Part shown: positions 17,182-25,903 of the stretch, one piece after another
Layout of the letters: each line of letters opens with the position of its first letter
Position numbering within the stretch: position 1 is the stretch's first letter
Source of the DNA: a virus
IMG/VR virus record: IMGVR_UViG_3300008120_007163
Coordinates: 1-46,055 of that record
Length of the DNA stretch: 46,055 nucleotides
Strand: one strand, 5' to 3'
Notes under the pieces: model-generated
The model's input: only the letters and a program-made list of their open reading frames with translations
What the model was told of the DNA's origin: nothing
The model's database searches: none
Made by a program: the position numbers and the translations under genes

Positions 17182-17383
17182 GAAATTCAAAAAAGGTCAG
17201 TTAGTACAACATATCGACGATGGTCGACTTTTCATATTCGTTAAATACGCGGCACCTAAAAGAGCACATTTAGTCGAGTTAGACAATTACGGTGACCCTG
17301 TTGGTATTATATTAACAGAACACCGATATTTAGAGACACCTAAAAAGTATCCTGACACATTCAAAATTGTATTAATAAATTAA
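17168..17383 (+). CDS. hypothetical protein, 71 aa
   Basis: Not recognised. The protein starts with a lysine-rich segment and continues in short strands (GQLVQHIDDGRLFIFVKY), suggesting a small beta-barrel such as an SH3-like fold. This is inferred from sequence texture only. It overlaps the upstream small gene by 14 bases. Confidence 0.6.
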   Translation: MTKNKKFKKGQLVQHIDDGRLFIFVKYAAPKRAHLVELDNYGDPVGIILTEHRYLETPKKYPDTFKIVLIN

Positions 17384-17400
17384 GCATTAAAAATAGTTTT

Positions 17401-17619
17401 ATGAGAACAGATGGACAAATGTATTTTCGAGTAGATGTAGAGATTAAGTCAGAATCGAATACCGGAAAGTACAAAAAAAGTACCGAACAGTATTTGACAT
17501 TGGCAACAGGAGTTACTGAAGCAGAAGCACAGGTAATTAAAAATTTCACGACAGTAGGTGATATTCGTGATTATCGCGTGAAGAATGTTTCAGAAACCAA
17601 AATTGTCGAAGTTGTATAA
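17401..17619 (+). CDS. DUF4494-like protein, 72 aa
   Basis: The pattern is a first strand (YFRVDVEI), a polar linker, then STEQYLTLATGVTEAEAQVI and a final strand. This resembles DUF4494 proteins, which I know mainly from Bacteroidota and their phages; the (S/T)EAEA helix is the best match. Function unknown. The resemblance supports the proposed host. Confidence 0.55.
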   Translation: MRTDGQMYFRVDVEIKSESNTGKYKKSTEQYLTLATGVTEAEAQVIKNFTTVGDIRDYRVKNVSETKIVEVV

Positions 17620-17632
17620 TTTCTAACAACGT

Positions 17633-18685
17633 ATGAACATATTTGTTATAGATAATGCATCAGGTGGTTTGTCATACGATATTCGATGGCAACTTGTTTG
17701 TGACGAATTACGTACACTTGAAAATGTAGAATCGGTAACCTTTATTAAAGGGCACCGTAACAAAGATTACATGTTTAGTAATTTCTATTCTGCATCGACA
17801 CTATCTACGAATATGGTTCACCATTTGCGTAATTACGCCAAAAAAGGATCTGTATTCATTTTTCCGAACGCACGAGACCCTCTAACAATTACACTAAAGG
17901 AATACAGTGAAGCATTCGATCTTGATTTTAAATTGATAGGTTTTTGGAACGATGGTTCTTTCTATCAACATGGAGATCTAAGAACAAAATTGCGTGGCAA
18001 AAATTACGACTGGTCCGACAGGTTCGAAAGATCTTTAGTTGCATGTTACGACTATAATCTTGTGACTGTCGAATCGAAACTACACACTTTCCGGCGAATC
18101 TATAGTGGTAGGTGGCAAAATAAAATAATGTTTTGTCCCCTACCCTTTAGTTCTGTAGTCGATAATATTCGAAAGAGTGTTGCGGATTATGACATTGTAA
18201 AAGAAGATTTGATCGTAATGAATACGACGCCTGATTCTACACATGACATCAAATTATTTGAGGCACTGCAAAAAGAATTCACGTCATTTGCGTTCATAAA
18301 TTTATATCAAGCGAATCTATCACCGGCAGAATATCGAAAAGTTTTAGCACGTGCAAAAATATTGTTTTCGATAAATCAGGCAGATTCGGATCCGTATTAT
18401 GTTTTAGAATCGATGGTGTTAGGATGTATACCAATATTACCTGATATACCGATTTATGCAGAACTGTATAATTCCAAATGGTTGTATCCAAATAAATTGA
18501 CCAGGCCACCTTATATAAATTTCATTCGTGAGGGTGAAATTATACGAGAAAAAATTTGGAATATTCAGGAAAATTACGTAAATTTGAATATTGCAGAAGA
18601 GACTGAAAAAATCATTGAACGGCATTTCAGTTCAGATACATTTAAACAAATAATAAAAAATTTAGCAGAATGCAAGAAAACGTAA
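17633..18685 (+). CDS. glycosyltransferase, GT-B-like
   Basis: The C-terminal half carries the usual GT-B acceptor-loop signature: RKVLARAKILFSINQADSDPY followed by LESMVLGCIPILPD, near 235-270. The N-terminal half has Rossmann-like strands (NIFVIDNASGG, VFIFPNARDP). At 350 residues it is a complete single GT-B enzyme. It lies among replication genes, 3 kb before the main glycosyltransferase island, and its 3' end overlaps the clamp-loader gene by 16 bases. A DNA-base glycosyltransferase is possible but not shown. Confidence 0.68.
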   Translation: MNIFVIDNASGGLSYDIRWQLVCDELRTLENVESVTFIKGHRNKDYMFSNFYSASTLSTNMVHHLRNYAKKGSVFIFPNARDPLTITLKEYSEAFDLDFKLIGFWNDGSFYQHGDLRTKLRGKNYDWSDRFERSLVACYDYNLVTVESKLHTFRRIYSGRWQNKIMFCPLPFSSVVDNIRKSVADYDIVKEDLIVMNTTPDSTHDIKLFEALQKEFTSFAFINLYQANLSPAEYRKVLARAKILFSINQADSDPYYVLESMVLGCIPILPDIPIYAELYNSKWLYPNKLTRPPYINFIREGEIIREKIWNIQENYVNLNIAEETEKIIERHFSSDTFKQIIKNLAECKKT

Positions 18686-19605
18686 TTACACACTCGTTAT
18701 GGACAGAGAAGCATCGTCCACATAAATTAGCCGATTATATCGGCAATGAAAACCTAAAAGAAACTGTCCAACGTTATATCGATCAGGATGATATTCCTCA
18801 CTTGTTATTACATGCAAGAGCAGGTACCGGTAAAACAACATTAGGTAAGATAATCACAAACACAATCGATTGCGATGTGTTATATATCAATGCATCAGAT
18901 GAAAACAATGTCGATACTATACGTACAAAGATAAAATCCTTTGTATCGAGTGTAGGTTTCAAGAAGTGGAAAATTGTGTTTCTTGATGAGGCCGATTATC
19001 TAACACCAAACGCACAGGCAGTACTGAGAAACATGATGGAGCAGTACTCAAGAAAGTCACGGTTCATATTGACATGTAACTATCCTGAGAAAATAATCGA
19101 TCCGATTCAGAGTCGATGTACAGTATTCGAAGTCTATCCACCATCTAAAAAAGATGTAGCGATTCGTCTTGTCGATATATTGAAACAGGAAAATGTGCAG
19201 TTCGATATGAAAGATGTCGGTATAATTATAAATAACAGTTATCCTGATATTCGTAGAGTCATCGGTTCAACACAACGTCAAATCGTCAATGGTGAATTGA
19301 AATTGACAAAGCAATCTGTGATGGAGGTCGATTACATGAATAAGATTTTAGATGTGTTGAAATCGAAATCTACATCAAAGGACATGTTTACAAATATCAG
19401 ACAGATTGTTGCTGATAGTAAAGTCAGAACGTTCGATGATTTATATCGATTCCTGTACGATAATATCGAACAGTATGCAAAGGAAGGAACTCAGGCGGCT
19501 ATAATACTTGAAATTGCAAAAACAATGCGTGAAGATGCAATGTGTGTCGATAAAGAAATCAGTATTATGGCTATGTTTATTGGTATAATCTCACATTTAA
19601 AATAA
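18670..19605 (+). CDS. 44: clamp loader large subunit, T4 gp44 type
   Basis: This AAA+ ATPase opens the sliding clamp. Motifs: Walker A ARAGTGKTT at 49-57, Walker B VFLDEADYL with D106/E107, sensor 1 LTCNYPEKI near 135, and the SRC arginine finger (IQSRCTVFE) near 147. At 311 residues it is close to T4 gp44. It overlaps the preceding glycosyltransferase gene by 16 bases. Confidence 0.92.
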   Translation: MQENVITHSLWTEKHRPHKLADYIGNENLKETVQRYIDQDDIPHLLLHARAGTGKTTLGKIITNTIDCDVLYINASDENNVDTIRTKIKSFVSSVGFKKWKIVFLDEADYLTPNAQAVLRNMMEQYSRKSRFILTCNYPEKIIDPIQSRCTVFEVYPPSKKDVAIRLVDILKQENVQFDMKDVGIIINNSYPDIRRVIGSTQRQIVNGELKLTKQSVMEVDYMNKILDVLKSKSTSKDMFTNIRQIVADSKVRTFDDLYRFLYDNIEQYAKEGTQAAIILEIAKTMREDAMCVDKEISIMAMFIGIISHLK

Positions 19606-19614
19606 AAGGAAGTT
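19604..19614 (+). promoter_or_regulatory. AAGGAAGTT leader (possible ribosome binding site)
   Basis: AAAAGGAAGTT directly precedes ATG 19615, identical to the leader of the gene at 16458. Confidence 0.4.
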
Positions 19615-19875
19615 ATGGATTTACACGGAATTTCACCGGCACAATTATTATCACAGTCGACACCGGAAGTTTGTTCGAATTGCGATGGTAGGTTTTTCGC
19701 ACAGACATTCATGTTTCGACGTGTTTCAAAAATTTTAGTCGGGTCGCCACAAGACCAACTGGTGCCGATACCGGTTTTCAGATGTGACGACTGCGGTACA
19801 CCAATTGGTGATATGATGCCTGACGAAGACCAATTAGTTAATGATACTAAATTGATAGACCTTGGCGAAAACTAA
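19615..19875 (+). CDS. zinc-ribbon protein between the clamp-loader subunits
   Basis: Two CxxC pairs, C20/C23 (CSNC) and C57/C60 (CDDC), are spaced as in a zinc ribbon. The rest is short and polar, with an acidic C-terminus. I do not recognise a named family. It sits between the two clamp-loader genes and overlaps the second by 14 bases, so it could contact the replisome, but this is inferred from position alone. Confidence 0.65.
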   Translation: MDLHGISPAQLLSQSTPEVCSNCDGRFFAQTFMFRRVSKILVGSPQDQLVPIPVFRCDDCGTPIGDMMPDEDQLVNDTKLIDLGEN

Positions 19876-20341
19876 TACTGTAAAAGGTAAAACAATATTC
19901 GACCTACTAAGCTGTCTATTCGATAAAAAAACGAAATGGGACGATCTATCAGATGTTGACCAGAAGCAATTCAGTCCGTATATGATAAATCGTTTCATTT
20001 CAATGGATCCTGATTATATCGAAACGGTAAACTATTTACAACAATATACACTTACCGGTATGCGACCTAAGGATGTTTACAACTTGTATCTTGATTTACT
20101 ACCTAAAAAGAAGTTTTGGGCAAAGTATATAAAATCAAAATCAGAAGAGGATAGTAAAATATCGAAAAGACTTATAGAATTTTTGTCACAGCAAGAACAA
20201 TGGTCGACATCGGAAACCTACGATAATTTGTCGTTCATATTCGAATCGGCAAACGGAACACAGATACTAAAAGACTACTTGAGAATGTATGGAATCAGTG
20301 AAGCAGAAGCAATTAAAGTATATGGTATACCTAAAAAATAA
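19862..20341 (+). CDS. 62: clamp loader small subunit, T4 gp62 type
   Basis: The 159-residue helical protein has the phage gp62 pattern: an N-terminal TIFDLL segment, then FSPYMINRFISMDPDYIETV near 39-58, and a YNLYLDLLPKKK motif near 75-86. It completes the clamp-loader pentamer with gp44. The start overlaps the zinc-ribbon gene by 14 bases. Confidence 0.82.
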   Translation: MAKTNTVKGKTIFDLLSCLFDKKTKWDDLSDVDQKQFSPYMINRFISMDPDYIETVNYLQQYTLTGMRPKDVYNLYLDLLPKKKFWAKYIKSKSEEDSKISKRLIEFLSQQEQWSTSETYDNLSFIFESANGTQILKDYLRMYGISEAEAIKVYGIPKK

Positions 20342-20346
20342 TCAAG

Positions 20347-21303
20347 ATGAGTCTTACGTATGCAAGTGGCGTATTCGGTTTAGTTGTGGAAAAAGAAATC
20401 AACTGGGAAACCGAAAAAATCGTATCGTTTAGTCAATACACGAAATATAAAAAATGTCCCAAACAGTGGGAGTTGCGATACGTAAGAAAACATAAAGTAC
20501 CTTCACAATCGATAAGTTTTGTATACGGTACTGCAATGCACCGTGTATTGCAAGAATTCATTCATGCATGTTATGTACGAGCCGTAAAGGTTGCAAACGA
20601 AATGGATCTCAGCAAACGTCTTATGGAGTTGATGAAAGAAGAATATCAACTTGCAGTAGAGCAGCACGGTTCACATTTTTCGACCAAAGAGGAACTTGCT
20701 GAATATTATAAAGATGGTTGTGAAATATTACGGCACATAAAATCTAAAAGAACCGCATACTTTTCAACAAAAGGTGTCAGTTTAGTCGGTGTAGAATTAC
20801 CGTTGACAGTTACCGCAGATCCGAAACGGCCGACTGTATTATTACAACAGCATTTAGATTTGGTGTTTTACGATAAGACATCGAAGCGATATACGATATT
20901 AGATATAAAGACTGCTAAAAAAGGTTGGAATAAATGGAAACGTCAGGACAAAACGACTACAGATCAATTGGTGTTATATAAAAAACATTTCTGTGAAAAG
21001 TTCAATATCGATCAAGATAAGGTCGATATTGTATATTTTATATTGCGCCAAAAGATCGATGAAGATAGTTTATGGCCTATAAAACGTGTCGCTCAGTTTT
21101 CACCAGCATCCGGCAAAGTTTCGATGCGGTCACTCGAAAAATCGTTTCAAGAATTTATCGATTCATGTTTCGATAAGGACGGTAATTATATCGATAAGAG
21201 TCATCCTGCTTTTATGGGAAAGGGCGGATTCAATTGCAGATTTTGTGAATACGAAGAGATGACTGATTTGTGTCCAAGAGAAAATAGAATCGAACATGTA
21301 TAG
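20347..21303 (+). CDS. PD-(D/E)XK nuclease with four-cysteine cluster (RecB/Cas4-like)
   Basis: The nuclease core is visible: H65 in YGTAMHRVLQE, E150 in GVELPL, D171 in QQHLDLVFY, D186-I-K188 in ILDIKTA, and a QxxxY motif at 207-211. Cysteines C37, C297, C300 and C309 are arranged one before and three after the nuclease core, as in iron-sulfur-stapled Cas4/AddB nucleases. Such enzymes process DNA ends. It follows the clamp-loader gene by five bases and overlaps the SLOG gene by eight. A role in recombination-dependent replication or host DNA degradation is inferred. Confidence 0.82.
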   Translation: MSLTYASGVFGLVVEKEINWETEKIVSFSQYTKYKKCPKQWELRYVRKHKVPSQSISFVYGTAMHRVLQEFIHACYVRAVKVANEMDLSKRLMELMKEEYQLAVEQHGSHFSTKEELAEYYKDGCEILRHIKSKRTAYFSTKGVSLVGVELPLTVTADPKRPTVLLQQHLDLVFYDKTSKRYTILDIKTAKKGWNKWKRQDKTTTDQLVLYKKHFCEKFNIDQDKVDIVYFILRQKIDEDSLWPIKRVAQFSPASGKVSMRSLEKSFQEFIDSCFDKDGNYIDKSHPAFMGKGGFNCRFCEYEEMTDLCPRENRIEHV

Positions 21304-21703
21304 TATTGCGATAATCGGAAGTAAAGATTATGTCCGTGAAAGTAAAGTCGCTTCGTTTGTCAAACGGATACGCGACCAATTCGGCAATACCGCAACTATA
21401 CTATCAGGTGGCACCGACCAGGGTGCTGAACGGTGGGCTAAAAAATACAGTTTAGATTTCGGTTTGCGCTATAAAGAATACAATCCGTCATTCACTGGTC
21501 ATAGGATGTATTCTGCACTGAATGAAGAATATTACGGCAAAGGTTTTCATCCGAGTCACTATTATGATCGATATCGAAGAATGTTAGATGAAGCCGATCG
21601 AATTGTGGTATTTTTACCGAATCCGAATCGCGTTGAAAAAGAAATCGAATACGTTTTAAAACTTGCCGAAAAGAAAAAAATAAGTTCGATTATCGTAAAT
21701 TGA
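21296..21703 (+). CDS. SLOG/DprA-like Rossmann protein
   Basis: The N-terminus IAIIGSKDY and the following ILSGGTDQGAERWAKKYS (35-52) are the paired motifs of the SLOG superfamily (DprA, YspA, LOG). The C-terminal half continues with an ADRIVVFLPN strand and helix. SLOG domains bind nucleotides or nucleotide-like ligands and are found in DNA uptake, base release and anti-phage signalling. The 135-residue protein has no partner domain. Its start overlaps the nuclease gene. Confidence 0.72.
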   Translation: MYSIAIIGSKDYVRESKVASFVKRIRDQFGNTATILSGGTDQGAERWAKKYSLDFGLRYKEYNPSFTGHRMYSALNEEYYGKGFHPSHYYDRYRRMLDEADRIVVFLPNPNRVEKEIEYVLKLAEKKKISSIIVN

Positions 21704-21740
21704 TAAGTTTAGAAAACATATTTATTAAAAAAAGTTTCAT

Positions 21741-23246
21741 ATGCAGCTACCAAAATTGAAAAAAGTTTCAGAAAATCAACTGAAACGGCCGAAAATACTT
21801 TTGCTAAGCGACGACCTATTCACAACGTCAGGTATTGCTACAATGTCAAAAGCATTTGTTTTCGGTACTGCTGACCGGTACAATTGGGTACAGTTAGGTG
21901 CAGCAATAAAGCATTACAATCATGGACAAGTATTTGATGTCAGCGATCGTGTACGTGAAGAAACCGGTATCCAAGATCCATATCTGAAAATATATCCGAA
22001 TTCCGGTTATGGCGATCCTGAGACATTACGAAAACTTATAGAGATCGAAAAACCAGATGCGATAATGCACTTTACCGATCCTCGTTTTTGGACATGGTTA
22101 TATCAGATGGAACACGAGATTCACCATGTATATAAGATTCCATTAATATACTATGCGATATGGGACAATTTTCCGTATCCGTTATGGAATCGATCTGCTT
22201 ATGGTTCATGTGATTTGATTATGGGAATCAGTAAACAGTCACATCTCATTCATAATAAAGTACTCGAGTATGCAGGTATCAAAACGCACGATATCGATAC
22301 CGATGTAGATTTGGCGAAAGAGTATCGACCTGGTGATGTATTAACAAGTTATGTTCCACATGGTATCGATTCGACAGTATATCGTCCTATACTACCAGGT
22401 GATGCCGATTTCGAAGAGTATACACATTTCTATAAAGAATTCCATAAACAGAACAAATCGAAATTTGTAGTGTTCTGGTCGAATCGAAATATACGAAGGA
22501 AAAATCCTTCCGATCTGATACATGCGTTCGCAATGTTCTTGAAAATGCTTAGCCCTGAGAAACGTGAAGACTGCGTGTTATTGATGCATACAGCACCACA
22601 AGATCCGAACGGTACCGATTTAGTTGCAGTGAAACGAATGGTTGCACCTGATGCTAAAATTCTATTCAGTGTTGAGAAACTATCGAACAAGCATTTGAAC
22701 TACTATTATAACCTTGCGGATGTGACAGTCAATATCGCATCGAATGAGGGGTTTGGTTTATCATCAGCCGAGTCGATAATGGCAGGAACACCGGTAATAA
22801 ATAATGTCACTGGCGGACTACAAGACCAGATGCGATTCAAAGACAGCAACGGTAATTGGTTTACACCAGATTCACAAATCACATCGAATCACAGAGGAAC
22901 ATATAGAGAATGCGGTGAATGGGCGTTTCCTGTATGGCCTTCGAATATTTCGATCCAAGGATCTTTGGCGACACCTTATATTTTCGACGATCGTGTACAT
23001 GATGCCGATTTAGCAGAAACGCTATTCGATGTCTATAATATATCACGTGAAGACTTGAAGGCAAGAGGTAACAGTGGTAGAAACTGGCTAATGTCTGAAG
23101 AATCTGGTATGTCGGCGAAATCGATGTCTGATGGCATTTCAAAGGGCATCGATACGGTATTGCGAGTTTGGAAACAGCCTGAGGCATACAAACTTTACAA
23201 AGTCGACGAGACACCTAAAATAACCGAAACTGGAATAACAATATAA
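21741..23246 (+). CDS. glycosyltransferase, GT-B fold (GT4-like)
   Basis: This is the first gene of the main glycosyltransferase island. The donor-binding motif NEGFGLSSAESIMAGTPVI begins near residue 335, with the EX7E pair typical of family 4 enzymes. VFWSNRNIRRKNP near 238-250 is the usual start of the C-terminal Rossmann domain. The first eleven residues (MQLPKLKKVSE) look like an appended peptide; a similar string ends the next gene. At 501 residues it is a full-length enzyme. Substrate unknown. Confidence 0.8.
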   Translation: MQLPKLKKVSENQLKRPKILLLSDDLFTTSGIATMSKAFVFGTADRYNWVQLGAAIKHYNHGQVFDVSDRVREETGIQDPYLKIYPNSGYGDPETLRKLIEIEKPDAIMHFTDPRFWTWLYQMEHEIHHVYKIPLIYYAIWDNFPYPLWNRSAYGSCDLIMGISKQSHLIHNKVLEYAGIKTHDIDTDVDLAKEYRPGDVLTSYVPHGIDSTVYRPILPGDADFEEYTHFYKEFHKQNKSKFVVFWSNRNIRRKNPSDLIHAFAMFLKMLSPEKREDCVLLMHTAPQDPNGTDLVAVKRMVAPDAKILFSVEKLSNKHLNYYYNLADVTVNIASNEGFGLSSAESIMAGTPVINNVTGGLQDQMRFKDSNGNWFTPDSQITSNHRGTYRECGEWAFPVWPSNISIQGSLATPYIFDDRVHDADLAETLFDVYNISREDLKARGNSGRNWLMSEESGMSAKSMSDGISKGIDTVLRVWKQPEAYKLYKVDETPKITETGITI

Positions 23247-23257
23247 ATAGATACACT

Positions 23258-24568
23258 ATGTCAGATAAAAAAATAGTTTTTGCAGGACCTGTAAGTACAC
23301 GAAGTGGTTATGGCGCAAGGTCAAGAGATATATGTAATGCGTTAATCGAATTAGGATACGACTTGAAAATTGTGCCGTTGGCATGGGGCTCAACACCTAT
23401 GAACGCGTTAGATGATGTCAAGGATAAAGAAATCATTGCACGTCTTCATAACGGCAATTTAGAAACTCAGCCGGATATTTTCATACACTGCACAATACCG
23501 AACGAGTTTCAGACCATTGGTAAATACAATATCGGCATCACTGCCGGTATCGAAACCGATAACTGCGCACCTGAATGGATTGACGGATGTAATCGTATGG
23601 ATTTAGTATTGACAAGTAGCGAACATTCAAAACGTGTGTTCGAAACGATACAGTACGAAAAACGCGATAAACGTACAAATCAGGTCATGTCAACGATACG
23701 ATGTACGAAACCGGTTCAAGTATTATTTGAAGGTGTTGACACTACGGTATTCCGCAAACTCAAAGAACTCGATACGGAAAGTAACATAAAGAAAACTTTA
23801 GATGCGATACCTGAAAAGTTTGCATACTTGTTTGTCGGTCACTGGTTACAAGGTGATTTGGGGCATGATCGAAAAGATGTAGGTATGCTTGTGAATACGT
23901 TTTTAAGTACGTTTGTAAACTATCCGAAAAACGAAAAGCCTGCACTGATATTAAAAACAAGTATGGCAGGATTTTCACTGATTGAACGAGAGGCGATCGA
24001 AAATAAAATAAATCAAATACAAGAAATTATACGTGACCGTGGAGTCGCCGGAGAGTTTCCATCAATCTATTTACTGTATGGTGATTTAAGCGACAGTGAA
24101 ATTAACGAGTTATATAATCATTCGAAAGTGAAAGCAATGGTGTCATTTGCTAAAGGTGAAGGTTTCGGCAGGCCTTTATTGGAATTTACAACGACAGGTA
24201 AGCCGGTTATAACATCAAATTGGTCAGGTCCATTAGATTTCTTAAATGCAGATTATTCGTATCTTTTACCTGGTAGTGTAAATAATGTACACGAATCCGC
24301 AGTGAACAATTGGATAATCAAAGATTCGAAATGGTTTACAGTGAACTATGCGTTTGCGGCAAAAACATTAGAACAGTGTTTCAAATCGTACAGTTCTGCA
24401 TTGAAGCGCACATCGCCACATAAAGACTATACGCTGAGTAAATTTACTCTAAAAAATATGAAAGAAAAGTTGCAAGAATATTTGGAAAATACAAATAAAA
24501 ATGCTATAATGCAAAATGAACAGCCTAAAAAATTAGTATTACCTAAATTGAATAAAGTAACGAAATGA
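23258..24568 (+). CDS. glycosyltransferase, GT-B fold (GT4-like)
   Basis: The N-terminal Rossmann start is FAGPVSTRSGYGARSRDI (8-25), and the donor-binding motif GEGFGRPLLEFTTTGKPVI begins near residue 300. The 436-residue protein ends VLPKLNKVTK, echoing the N-terminal LPKLKKVS of the gene upstream. It starts 11 bases after that gene and overlaps the next by four. A transferase acting on a surface or protein glycan is likely, but the substrate is unknown. Confidence 0.78.
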   Translation: MSDKKIVFAGPVSTRSGYGARSRDICNALIELGYDLKIVPLAWGSTPMNALDDVKDKEIIARLHNGNLETQPDIFIHCTIPNEFQTIGKYNIGITAGIETDNCAPEWIDGCNRMDLVLTSSEHSKRVFETIQYEKRDKRTNQVMSTIRCTKPVQVLFEGVDTTVFRKLKELDTESNIKKTLDAIPEKFAYLFVGHWLQGDLGHDRKDVGMLVNTFLSTFVNYPKNEKPALILKTSMAGFSLIEREAIENKINQIQEIIRDRGVAGEFPSIYLLYGDLSDSEINELYNHSKVKAMVSFAKGEGFGRPLLEFTTTGKPVITSNWSGPLDFLNADYSYLLPGSVNNVHESAVNNWIIKDSKWFTVNYAFAAKTLEQCFKSYSSALKRTSPHKDYTLSKFTLKNMKEKLQEYLENTNKNAIMQNEQPKKLVLPKLNKVTK

Positions 24569-25176
24569 GTAAAAAAATAAAAATAGATCCGAAAGAAGAA
24601 CGGCCTGCTAAAGTAAAAGCAGGGTACGATGAGAAATCACCGCTCACTGGTAACTACAAAGTATTAGTTGAAAAGGTGGATTTTGAAACTGACGATCCGA
24701 ATATACCTAAAAACGACACGTATAAAATTTGTATGGAAACCGGCTACCAAACATATTGGAATGCGTGGAAAGTCGAAAACGAAGACATGCTTTTACACAT
24801 AGAAAAGCAAATGCCTTCGAAAATTGCAAGTCATAAATTTGTAGACTCGAATGGTCATGTATGGTATCCGATGGTAACATTTAGTTATTTTGCAGCCTTG
24901 CATCCACATATCGATGCACAGAATCAGTTGTATTGGGCAGTGTCTGATGTGAAACCGGTTACTGATGATTCTGAAATGGAGACCCATCAGATAATCAAAT
25001 TGCCAGTAGAAACAAATAAAGGCATGAGTCTTGGACTGTTTAAAATCTTAAATACGCCTACAAAAGTTTGGAGTATGTACGAGTTCGACCAGGCCTTAGA
25101 TTTTTACGAACAGATAGTTCAGAATTGGATCGATGAAACCAAAGCAAAAAACACACAAACCAATGAGCAAACGTAA
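24565..25176 (+). CDS. hypothetical protein inside the glycosyltransferase island
   Basis: Not recognised. The 203-residue protein is rich in tryptophan and tyrosine (TYKICMETGYQTYWNAWKVE near 51-70; WYPMVTFSYF near 98-107) and has a helical C-terminus. It overlaps the previous gene by four bases and the next by 14. An accessory or target protein for the transferases is possible by position only. Confidence 0.6.
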   Translation: MSKKIKIDPKEERPAKVKAGYDEKSPLTGNYKVLVEKVDFETDDPNIPKNDTYKICMETGYQTYWNAWKVENEDMLLHIEKQMPSKIASHKFVDSNGHVWYPMVTFSYFAALHPHIDAQNQLYWAVSDVKPVTDDSEMETHQIIKLPVETNKGMSLGLFKILNTPTKVWSMYEFDQALDFYEQIVQNWIDETKAKNTQTNEQT

Positions 25177-25900
25177 GACTATTTTTAGAAAAGAGCATCC
25201 GAACATAAGTTATGCGATACCGGTATGCAACGAGCATGAGGAATTGGAACGTTTGCTTCTACAATTACGAGACTTTGTCGATACTGAAGACGAGATCGTA
25301 ATCCAGTGTGATTTAGGCAATACGACACCTGAAGTCACTGCTGTAATCGAAACGTATAAAGACACATTTAGATGTCCGGTCAAACGCATCGATTTCGCAT
25401 TAGATGCGGATTTTTCCAAATTCAAAAATAATCTCAAAGCGAATTGCTCAAAGGAATACGTTTTTCAGATCGATGCCGATGAAACATTAGGCGACGGATT
25501 ACTGATGCACTTGCCGTTACTATTAAAGGAGAATGCCGGTATCGATATATTCTGGTTGCCAAGAATCAATATAGTTCAGAATCTGACCGAAGACTATGCC
25601 CGTCAACAGAACTGGCGAGTTGACCGTATCGGCTTTCCTGTAGCGAAAAATTACGACCATTTAGTTGTTAATTATCCTGATGTCCAACAAAGATTGATGC
25701 GTAATCTACCAGAAATTCAGTGGAAAAATCGTGTACATGAAATGGTCACCGGGTACCGCTCACATTTGAATTTAGGGTCAATGGAAGTATCAGATCATTT
25801 CGCTATTGAAGATGTGCAGAATTGGTGCCTAATTCATATCAAAACGATAGAACGTCAACGGAAACAAAACGAATTTTACGAAACATTAATTAAAGGATAA
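25163..25900 (+). CDS. glycosyltransferase, GT-A fold (GT2-like)
   Basis: I chose ATG 25163; an upstream ATG at 25133 would overlap the previous gene by 44 bases. The chain begins a GT2-like domain at SYAIPVCNEHEELERLL (16-32) and carries the metal-binding DxD as D104-A-D106 in FQIDADETLG. NRVHEMVTGY near 192-201 resembles the acceptor-side loop of small GT2 enzymes. At 245 residues it is a single domain without membrane segments, so it acts on a soluble acceptor. Confidence 0.75.
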   Translation: MSKRKTIFRKEHPNISYAIPVCNEHEELERLLLQLRDFVDTEDEIVIQCDLGNTTPEVTAVIETYKDTFRCPVKRIDFALDADFSKFKNNLKANCSKEYVFQIDADETLGDGLLMHLPLLLKENAGIDIFWLPRINIVQNLTEDYARQQNWRVDRIGFPVAKNYDHLVVNYPDVQQRLMRNLPEIQWKNRVHEMVTGYRSHLNLGSMEVSDHFAIEDVQNWCLIHIKTIERQRKQNEFYETLIKG

Positions 25901-25903
25901 CTG

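Noticed and set aside
24480-24515. TTGGAAAATACAAATAAAAATGCTATAATG as another promoter
   Set aside because: It lies inside a glycosyltransferase gene and lacks a TAnnTTTG at the fixed 20-base spacing.
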